A model generated the notes under the pieces. It saw nothing but the letters and a program-made list of their open reading frames with translations, did no database searches and was not told the DNA's origin. Of a DNA stretch of 64,000 nucleotides, positions 56,534 to 64,000 are shown in pieces (position 1 is the first letter of the stretch; every line of letters starts with the position of its first letter). The stretch is from Zantedeschia hybrid cultivar (taxonomy: Eukaryota > Streptophyta > Magnoliopsida > Alismatales > Araceae). The position numbers and the translations under genes are program-made. The stretch covers positions 23,755,879 to 23,819,878 of the forward strand of contig JARZZO010000003.1 of assembly GCA_030544215.1 (NCBI GenBank), written 5' to 3'.

Positions 56534-56598
56534 CTTCCTACCTTTGATCGCGGTGTATGCAACAAGCAAGTAGATGCCCACCATGATCGCCAGAGGGC
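56534..56598 (-). other. Tat copy 2 leader start with primer-binding site
   Basis: The short piece of Tat leader between element C and the right LTR. In element sense the primer site is TGGCGATCATGGTGGGCA (56575-56592), six bases after the LTR end, starting TGG as a tRNA 3'-CCA complement should. I do not assign the tRNA. Confidence 0.6.
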
Positions 56599-57669
56599 TG
56601 TAGGCGCCCGGAACGTCCCCGCCGTTGCTGTCTCCTACAGGCGAGGGCATCTCCGTTCGTCTTAGCACTGCGGTGATTTGGACGGGGTTAGGAATTGAAG
56701 TATGCGATTGCCAGGAGCATTACCTTACGGTTCCTGTGCTCCGCAGGATGGTGAAATTGATCGCGTTCTAATGGAGCGGGAGACGACGGCTTACTCTTCT
56801 CTGCCTCCGGCCGGCCGAAGGGGGAGAGCTCGGTAGTCTACACGCAGAATGTGGTAAGAGCCCCTGAGAGAAAAAAAAGACAAAAGAAAGTAAAGAGAAC
56901 CAATTAGAATTGTGATATGTAGAGTCTATTCAGGCAAATATGTGAATAAACTAAAATTGAAAGGGGACGCACCAGATAGATGTTTGGGGAGGGAAGATGA
57001 CCATATGTTATGGCCACCCACCTCCCTTTTTTCTTTGTTTGAAACCTCTATTAGAGTGGGTAGTAGGATGTCCTAGGATGCATGCAATGAAGTGTACGTA
57101 TGTGTCATGGTGATGAGATGGATGGGATGTAGTAAAAGGAGACTATGAGATGTGGAAAGGTGGTGAGTGCAGTGCATAGAAAAGAAAGAGGACAAGAGTT
57201 AGAAGAACAAGCCCATGTCGGAGGAATTTCATATGCTCCCGTTCCGCTGTCCGTAACCTCCAGACTGGCCAACCTCCAAAATGCGACCTTCAATCCTCGC
57301 CCGCCAACCTCTCTCTCAACAACAACCCCCTCTCCGGGAGGAGTAAGAGGGTTTAAATAGGAGAGTAAAAAAGTAGGGGAAATTCCAGTTCTAAATCCTC
57401 GTTAATCATCAAAGAACCAATAGGAAGCGGTTAAGAGTCGGAGGTTGTACGCGCGACAGTCGTCAGAGTGGGGAGTGATCGGAGTAGTGGGGATGGGTAC
57501 GGAGTGGGGGGAGATCGTGGGAAGACGAGGTCAAGGTGGAAGTTAGGGGAATGAACGGCCAACTTCTTTGCCTTCCAATTCTGTGGAAGGCCAGGTAGCT
57601 GGCCTTCCACGAAAACTTGGAAGGCGGCGCAGTTGGCCTTCCAAGGGCGGCGGAAGGCGAGGGGTGGCC
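56599..57669 (-). repeat. Tat compound, right LTR (5' LTR of copy 2), truncated
   Basis: Starts TGTAGGCGCC like the middle LTR and follows it closely through the TATA-like motif (57352-57359) and the first dyads of the minisatellite, then stops at GGGGTGGCC, where sequence beginning TGTTGGGATCC takes over. The rest of this LTR is not in the window. Confidence 0.88.
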
Positions 57670-57855
57670 TGTTGGGATCCGGGCAGGACGTGAAGAACGT
57701 AGCGGAAACGAAGAACAAAAATTAATCCCGCCCGATACCTGCTGATCCGATTCGGAACGAAAAAGTAAAACTGAAAACAACAAGAAGTAATCCGATTACC
57801 GTGCGCGGATTCGAATCCGCTTCTGTCTCGGTTCCGTCGAGGCGATGCCACGAGC
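57670..57855. mobile_element. unidentified LTR-like end with 16-bp perfect palindrome
   Basis: Begins TGTTGGGATCCGGGC exactly where the Tat LTR is interrupted, so it looks like the terminus of a third type of LTR element (TG start, possible CCCAACA end in the other orientation). It includes GTAGCGGAAACG and the perfect palindrome GCGGATTCGAATCCGC (57805-57820). After about 57855 the sequence matches the element D/C leader. I do not recognise the family. Confidence 0.45.
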
Positions 57856-58697
57856 CTAGACTCTCTATGTGAATTTTCTTACAAGGTGAATGGAGTCCAC
57901 CTCAAGTCACAACCACAATCAATCAACGGCCAGGTAAGAGGTGGGGTAGTGGGAGGCTCCCCCTACTTTCGTAGGGACTTAATTAGAGAACCACTTTCCC
58001 GCTTAGACGTTTGCCTTTTTAACCTCTAGCCTAGACACCGTTACTAAAAATGGAGGCAACCCGAGATTTAAACCACTCACGGTGTAAACCCTAGATTCTC
58101 TTTCGACTTGCTTTTAGTTGGATTAGGAAATGCCAATGCAAGGAAGGTGATTTGTGGGCTAAGGAAGGGTGATCAAATTCCTACCTTATGTGGTTAAAGT
58201 TGCTGCCCTTAAAGTCTTTTTTAATGTAATACAAGGCAACAAATCAATGCAAGGTGTGTTGATGCAATCATGAATGACTTGCTAAAATTGAAACACGTAC
58301 CTTTCCCCCGCAATCTTCAACAATTTATGGAAATAACTGTGAAAGGAAACTAACTCATGCTTTCCTAGGATGATGAATGCCTAGCATGGAAGGTTTCTAA
58401 TCTTGGAAATGAAGGTTTTTAAATTTGGATGTTCCTCTTTTTGTTTCTTTTTTTTTTAGTTAATGGAAACCTATCTAAACTAGAAACTACAAAAATGGAA
58501 ACTAACTAGAATAAGAAAATTGAAACATAGAAAGTTGGAACACACTGACCATGATTTCGCTTTCCTTCTCTCTCTCTTTTTTTTTTTTTCAATATACCTG
58601 CAAAAATAAGAAAAATAAAGTTATCTAAAGAATAATTACACTAAATCCAAGATAATCAAAATTAAAAATCTAACTCCCCGGCAACGGCGCCAAAAAT
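57856..58697 (-). other. element D leader with intact tRNA-Asp-type primer site
   Basis: Primer-binding site at 58675-58692 (TGGCGCCGTTGCCGGGGA in element sense), five bases from the LTR end. The leader is collinear with element C 47604-48440, including the GAAA-loop hairpin (57961-57976) and an ATG followed by GTCAGT (about 58550). Similarity to C ends near 57856. Confidence 0.8.
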
Positions 58698-60855
58698 TGA
58701 TCGTTCCAAATTGTGCGTCGTTAAACACTCATGAAAACGTTCAATCTAAATTTATCCGGCTCACTCAAATCGAATTTTGAAAATTAATAGTGGTGAGTCC
58801 GAGTCGATCCACAGGGAGTTAAGATTTTAACTTTGAAAACTTTGGAATTTAGTTATCTAAAAATAGATGAGAATTTGAATAACTAATTACTTAATTAAGC
58901 TAAAACTCAATTAACTAATGCTACTTAAAAAATATAATTACTTTAATTAAACAAATCCTCTTTTTTTTTCTTTTCTTTTTCAGGGATTAAACACAAACAC
59001 TAATATAAAAAAATAAGCACAACTAAAATTTATGACAAAAACAAACTATTGTTTAATTGTGTAAACTATTAATCATCATGAATCAAATAACTTAATTAAA
59101 CAACTAATAACTAATTAAACAACAACCAATCAAGAATTAACCCTAATTAAATAACCAAAAACTAATTAAACAATACCAACACTACCCCTAATTAAATAAC
59201 CAAGAACAACACAAACTTGGAGTGGGTTGCCGGCTGCTTGCTTGCAGTGAATGGAGATTAGGAGGGAGCTGCTGCTGCATGGAGGTATTGCTGGCATGGT
59301 GGAGGACTTCAAGCTGCTGTCGCTGGTGTACGTGGCTGCATGCTGGAGGTATTGCTTGGGATGTGGCTGCTGCAGGTTGCTGTGAAGAGAAGGAAGCTGC
59401 TGCAGGTTGCTGGATGCGCTGGCAGCGTATGGAGGTGCTTGGCTCAGCTGGGACAGCACGCACGTGGAGAAGATGGAGGACTTGCCGGCATGCGTGTGGA
59501 CGGTGGATGAAGACGCTGCCGGCAACGTGGAGAGGTTGATGAAGAAGCTGCCGTGGTGGCTTGCAAAGCAACGGCTGCATGCATGCACGGACGGTGTTGG
59601 GATGCAGCGTTGGGCTTCAGCTGGAGGTGCGGCGTGGAGTTGCAACAGAGGCTTCACCACAGCTGGTCATGTGGGTGCATGTTTGCAGCCGGAGACCCGT
59701 GGCAGTGCGGTGGAGGCCCAGCTGGAGTGCGCTGGTGCTGCGGCTGAGAGCAGGAGGCACTGGGCAACGCGTGCTGGAGCGGCTACAGCGGGGTTCAGTT
59801 ACTCACGCGAGCCTGCATGCATGTGCTGCGGCGGCGCGTGGAGTGCTGGTTCGCGCAGGTGCATCGTTGTGAACGCCGGGTGCTGGAGGCCGGCAAGGTG
59901 TGGGCGTGCAGGAGACCGAGAGAGGGAGCTGTGGAGGGAGGAAGAGAAGAGAGAGGTGGAGTCTGCCGGGAGAGAACAGAGAGAGGGCGTGTGGGAAACT
60001 GGGAAACTGGGAGGAAGAAGGAGAAGGAGAAAACGTGCAGGAAAGGGTGAGAAGAGGAGGAGAACCGAGAGAGATAGTTGTGGAAGGAGGAGGAGTTCTG
60101 GGAAACGAAGAGAGGGAGAAGGACAAGGAATCGGCTGCGGGAAGGGAAATCGAGAGAGGGGAGGACGAAATACGCTGCTGGAAAAACTGGAGAAGGAGAG
60201 GGGACCGTGAAAGAGAGGAGGCTGTGGAGAGCTGCGGTTGAGAAAAGAAGAGAGAGCTTCGTGGAGAGAGTTGGAAAAGGAAGAGAAGAAAGGGTGAAAT
60301 ATATAGAGAGGAGTGCGTGCGGGAAGGGAAATAGGAGAAGAAGTAGGACTCGAATTTCTAAAAAGAGAGAGACGGTTTTTTTAAAATAAAGAAAGGAGGA
60401 GATGTAGTTGAGAAATTGGAGAGAAGGCAGGAAATAGAGGGTTTTGGGAAACTCCGGAGAAAGAAGGACTCAGAGCAATATTAGGACATCAAATTGCATT
60501 TTTACCCCTGCTTTAGTTGAAATCCGAACACTAGACCTCCCCCAAATTTACGGAAACTCCACCAGCTACACTGCATCATCAGCATGTCTTGTTCACATAA
60601 AATAAATATAAATTAGCGCATTATCATCAAAATATCATCATATTTATTCATTTCGTCTCGGTTTTTTTGAAAAACCGCAAATGCGCTATACTCCTTTAAT
60701 CGCATGAAATGACGATGTTTTTAAGTCAGAATTTGATGAAATTGGTACCGTTGGACTTGTTACATAATTATCTATCATTTCATGCTATTTTGCGGATAAA
60801 AACATGAGTATGATGCATAAGATTGCCCTTAAATGATCAATTTAACACTCTATCA
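58698..60855 (-). repeat. element D LTR
   Basis: 2158 bp; in element sense TGATAGAGTG to GGAACGATCA. TATATA at 60300-60305 with purine-rich (pyrimidine-rich in sense) flanks, and a CTGCAGC/CAGCA-rich part (about 59220-59700) as in C. The many long ORFs seen over it (for example 59407-60210) are by-products of its low-complexity sequence. Confidence 0.88.
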
Positions 60856-62041
60856 TACCCCCCAACTTACTCATTGCTAGTCCCTTAGCAATGCAAATAA
60901 GAAAAAGTTAGGACAAACAATGAATTATCATGCTTCATTTGTAGTATCTTTCACAATTAATTTAAGTGGTAGCCGATTGGTTAAGCTAAAAGTTTTCATA
61001 TCCCACAATATTTTGATTCAGACAGGTGATTGTGCATGAAATTTGACACATTTAGAACTCGTTTCCGACCATTCTGGTATATTCTTGCCTTTACTACTTT
61101 TTAGATAAGACTACCTAGGGAGGAGAAGAGAATAAAAGATTTCCCGATCAGTCAGTGAGGACCGTTTTTCAGTTCCCATCCCAACTCAGCACTTTTTACG
61201 ACTTGGTCATATTTTTAGTACGATGGACTTTTTAGCGTGGCGTTTTTTCATTTTATTGTACTTTTGCTTTTAAGAGTGCGTACTTTTTGCCACTCTCTTT
61301 GAATTGCCTGAGGGGAGGTGCGTACTTTTTGCCACCTACCTTCCTTTAGCTCTTTTACCGTCTTCTATTGCCTTTAGTGTTTACAGCTGTCCATTTTAAA
61401 TGACCGCTTCTTTTAGAGTGCTGAGTGGGACAGTCCCCTATTACGGATCCTACACATTCCTTTCGTTCAACCAAAAAGAAAAATTAGAATAAATAGTCTT
61501 ATCCTTGAGGTTAATTCCAGCAATTCTATACTCTTAAGATCTTTCATTTATTCTAAGTTGCCGTGTGTGTGTGAAAATCATCCTGCCGTGGATTTTTGTA
61601 AAGTGGGATATTTAAACTTTAAAGGCTCTTTAACCATTGTAACTAACAGAAAACTAATTTGTTTAAGATTTACTTAATGAAACATGATTTTCATGCAATT
61701 TTCCTAGGATGTGAAAAGAAGTTTTGGAAAAAATTTGACCATTTTTCAGTGAAAGATATCAGTTTTCTTCAAAAGATTTTCAATAAATGCATATCAAATT
61801 GATTGTCCCACCCCCCAACTTGATTGACATTGTCCTCAATGGCATAAAAGATATGAAAAACATGCAGCCAGAAGAGAATTTGTGAAGGACCGAAACAACC
61901 TGTAATGAAGAGGTTGCGACATACCCACGGCGACTGCTGCTTAGGGACCTAAAAGGAAAGAAATACAAAAGCTGAAATAAAATATTGGGTTGCCTCCCAA
62001 CAAGCGCTAAGTTTATCGTCTTCAGTCAGACGGAAGTTCAG
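60856..62041 (-). other. element D 3' UTR
   Basis: Between the integrase stop and the LTR. Polypurine tract TTGGGGGGTA beside the LTR (60856-60865), the paired hairpins with the GCAAAAAGTACG loop (61274-61337), an internal GTTGGGGGGTGGG tract (about 61806-61820) and GGAGGCAACCCAATA (about 61985). No envelope-like ORF is visible, although some Athila elements carry one here. Confidence 0.75.
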
Positions 62042-64000
62042 TTAGTGTGGATCACTCAGTTCTATGGATTCAGGTGGCTCATTTTGAAGATTTTCAATGA
62101 ATGGTTTCAACCGTTGACCATTAACAGTAAAAGTGTTCCCACTCTTGGGATTCAGAATTTTAACGGCTTCATGATCGAAGGCTTTAACGACCAGGAATGG
62201 TCCATCCCATCTGGATTTCAGTTTTCTTGGAAATAAGCGGAGCCTAGAGTTAAATAGCCAAACTTTCTGATTTGGAAGAAAGGATTTTCTCACAATATGT
62301 TTATCATGAAAAGCTTTAGTTTTGGCTTTATAAATCTTTGAATTTTCATAGGCCTCGTTGCGCAACTCTTCCAGCTCACTCAGTTGTAAGGTTCGGTGGG
62401 AACCAGCTTGGGCTAGGTCCAGATTGACTTGTTTGATGGCCCAATAAGCCCTTTGTTCCAATTCCACCGGAAGGTGGCACCCTTTTCCAAAAATCAGGCG
62501 ATAAGGAGACATGCCAATAGGAGTTTTGTAAGCGGTCCGATAGGCCCATAAAGCATCATCCAATCTTTCAGACCAATCTTTTCTATCGGGCCTAACGGAT
62601 TTTTGCAGAATATTCTTGATCTCCCTATTGGAAACTTCCACTTGGCCACTGGTTTGGGGGTGATAAGGGGTAGCTACTTTGTGATTAATCCCATATTTCT
62701 TAAGCAAAGCTCGAAATTGGTAATTCGTGAAATGCATTCCCCCATCACTTATGATAGCTTTAGGCCACCCGAACCGAGAAAAGATATTCTTCTGAACGAA
62801 TTTAATGACCACTTTATGATCATTGGTTCGGGTGGCTACTGCTATAATCCATTTTGAGACATAATCCACCGCTACCAGAATATATGTATGTCCAAAAGAG
62901 GGTGGAAAATGTCCCATAAAGTCAACTCCCCAAACATCAAAGACTTCAACCACCAAGATTGGGTTGAGTGGCATCATATCCATTTTCGCCATATTTCCTA
63001 CGGCCTGACATCGGAGGCAAGTTTTGCTAAATTCATGGGCATCTTTGAAAAGTGTGGGCCAGTAAAAACCACTTTGTAAGACTTTGGCTGCAATTTTCTT
63101 TCCTGAGAAGTGGCCCCTACAGGCCAGATTATGGCAGAAGTTAAGAATACTCTGTTGTTCGTCTTCAGGAACACACCGCCTAATGATTTGATCAGGACAA
63201 AATTTGAATAATTCAGGATCCTCCCAGAAATAATATTTTTCCTGAGAAAAGAATTTGTCCTTTTCACTTTTAGTCCATCCTTTCGGAAGCTGATTAGTCA
63301 CCCTGTAATTGACAATATGAGCATACCAAGGTACAACAGTGTGAGAAATGGTCAGTAGATGCTCATCAGGAAAGGAATCAGTGATTGGAAAACTTTCAGA
63401 GATCGGAATTCGGGATAGGTGGTCAGCTACCACATTCTCAGAACCCTTCTTATCCCGAATTTCCAAATCAAATTCCTGGAGGAGTAAGATCCATCTAATA
63501 AGCCTAGGCTTTGCATCCTTCTTGGTCAACAAGTATTTCAAAGCTGAGTGATCAGAATAGATTATGACTTTTGCCCCTAAAAGATAAGATCTGAATTTTT
63601 CTAGGGCAAAAACCACAGCCAATAATTCCTTTTCTGTGGTGGTATAATTCATTTGAGCATCGGCAAGGTTGCGGCTTGCATAATATATCACCACGGCACA
63701 TTTGTTGATTCTTTGTCCCAAAACCGCACCGATAGCATAATCCGAGGCATCACACATGATTTTGAAGGGTAAAGACCAATCTGGAGATTGAAGAATCGGG
63801 GCTTTGGTCAAAGATTCCTTTAGAGAATTAAATGCCTTGATGCAAAATTCATCCATTTGGAACGGGACATCCTTAGCTAAGAGAAGAGTTACAGGCCGGG
63901 TAATTTGAGAGAAATTGTGGATAAATCGGCGATAGAAACCGGCATGGCCAAGGAATGAATGGATCTGTCTAACCGAGGTGGGAGGAGGAAGATTGGATAT
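62042..64000 (-). CDS. element D pol, RNase H-integrase part (5'-truncated by window edge)
   Basis: One open minus-strand frame of 652 codons, continuing past the window. From the edge: reverse transcriptase thumb (PPPTSVRQIHSFLGHAGFYR), RNase H with Asp in IMCDASDYAIGAVLG, Glu in YTTTEKELLAVVFALEK, Asp in IIYSDHSALKYLL and the VADHLSRIP end; then integrase with an HHCC finger (HNLACRGH, CLRC), catalytic Asp in WGVDFMGHFP, Asp in IISDGGMHF, Glu in GQVEVSNREI, and a C-terminal GPF module (KSRWDGPFLVVKAF) ending IELSDPH. The GMSPYRLIFGKGCHLPVELE stretch is typical of the Athila group. All catalytic residues are present and there is no stop, so this is the best-preserved enzyme gene in the window; upstream gag, protease and polymerase lie outside. 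Confidence 0.9.
   Translation of the reverse strand: MSNLPPPTSVRQIHSFLGHAGFYRRFIHNFSQITRPVTLLLAKDVPFQMDEFCIKAFNSLKESLTKAPILQSPDWSLPFKIMCDASDYAIGAVLGQRINKCAVVIYYASRNLADAQMNYTTTEKELLAVVFALEKFRSYLLGAKVIIYSDHSALKYLLTKKDAKPRLIRWILLLQEFDLEIRDKKGSENVVADHLSRIPISESFPITDSFPDEHLLTISHTVVPWYAHIVNYRVTNQLPKGWTKSEKDKFFSQEKYYFWEDPELFKFCPDQIIRRCVPEDEQQSILNFCHNLACRGHFSGKKIAAKVLQSGFYWPTLFKDAHEFSKTCLRCQAVGNMAKMDMMPLNPILVVEVFDVWGVDFMGHFPPSFGHTYILVAVDYVSKWIIAVATRTNDHKVVIKFVQKNIFSRFGWPKAIISDGGMHFTNYQFRALLKKYGINHKVATPYHPQTSGQVEVSNREIKNILQKSVRPDRKDWSERLDDALWAYRTAYKTPIGMSPYRLIFGKGCHLPVELEQRAYWAIKQVNLDLAQAGSHRTLQLSELEELRNEAYENSKIYKAKTKAFHDKHIVRKSFLPNQKVWLFNSRLRLFPRKLKSRWDGPFLVVKAFDHEAVKILNPKSGNTFTVNGQRLKPFIENLQNEPPESIELSDPH

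Larger units (their letters stand above)
6061..57669 (-). mobile_element. compound Tat-lineage element, LTR-internal-LTR-internal-LTR
   Basis: Three LTRs (6061-7775, 25247-27882, 56599-57669) in one orientation separate two homologous internal regions. On the minus strand the order is LTR, primer site, leader, gag, protease, reverse transcriptase, RNase H, second RNase H, integrase, a non-coding stretch, two antisense spliced genes, polypurine tract, LTR. The dual RNase H and antisense extra genes place it in the Tat lineage. The middle and right LTRs resemble each other more than the left one, and the two leaders are unrelated, so the compound joins two subfamilies at the middle LTR. Later insertions: 26182-27475, 41759-44402 and 45612-56528. 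The right LTR is cut at 57670. Confidence 0.85.
57856..64000 (-). mobile_element. element D: Athila-like autonomous retrotransposon, permuted and truncated
   Basis: Minus-strand order from the right edge: RNase H-integrase (62042-64000), 3' UTR (60856-62041), polypurine tract, LTR (58698-60855), then primer site and leader (58697 back to about 57856). Thus internal sequence lies on both sides of one LTR: either a head-to-tail tandem joined at a shared LTR or an integrated circular form, with the left unit cut in the leader. It shares LTR termini, primer site, leader and 3' UTR with element C. Confidence 0.8.

Noticed and set aside
57803..57822. tRNA-like T-arm sequence
   Set aside because: No acceptor or anticodon stems around it; it is better described as a 16-bp palindrome.
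59166..60389. Large overlapping ORFs over the element D LTR
   Set aside because: Low-complexity LTR sequence keeps several frames open at once; no domains, and the region is an LTR by its termini.

Overview
The window is nuclear DNA of a flowering plant, probably from a repeat-rich heterochromatic block. Everything I can support belongs to nested LTR retrotransposons of the Ty3/gypsy order with 5-bp target-site duplications (TSDs). I found no host gene, tRNA or rRNA. The mix of Tat-lineage elements (two RNase H domains, antisense extra genes), an Athila-like pair and a chromovirus-like family with an initiator-Met primer site fits an angiosperm, more likely a eudicot. I cannot name a species.

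Layout. 1-3397: 3' part of an old Tat-type pol (minus strand). It is cut at 3398 by a reverse LTR fragment of family B, which is cut at 3783 by a forward B element (LTR 3783-5890, primer site, first four gag codons). That element is cut at 6061 by a compound Tat element (6061-57669, gag-pol on the minus strand) arranged LTR-internal-LTR-internal-LTR. Its LTRs lie at 6061-7775, 25247-27882 and 56599-57669. Each internal copy holds a decayed gag-pol on the minus strand and two decayed, spliced genes on the plus strand (a DUF7745-like gene and a plant-mobile-domain gene). Later insertions into it are a solo LTR (26182-27475), a solo B LTR (41759-44402) and a complete non-autonomous Athila-like element C (45612-56528, TSD CTTAC) that itself carries another solo B LTR (49033-51802, TSD CTTGG). 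The right edge (57856-64000) is element D, the probable autonomous partner of C, with an open RNase H-integrase frame running off the window.

How the parts relate. C shares LTR type, tRNA-Asp-like primer site, leader, 3' UTR and polypurine tract with D but has no reverse transcriptase or integrase, so it probably depended on D-type enzymes. The two Tat copies share coding regions but have unrelated leaders, so the compound arose by recombination between two subfamilies. Almost all Tat genes are broken, many by CAG, CGA or TGG codons turned into stops, as expected from decay of methylated cytosines.

Most unusual signal. The non-coding parts are full of short dyads with fixed geometry. The clearest family has 12-base arms built on GGCGTC/GACGCC around a variable spacer of exactly 10 bases (34 bp in all). 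I count about 34 copies in four LTRs of two unrelated families, with paired changes in the arms. Other arm families (GGACGGCC, GAGTCTGCGC, TGGAAGGC) occupy the Tat leaders, antisense-gene 5' regions and introns, and LTRs.
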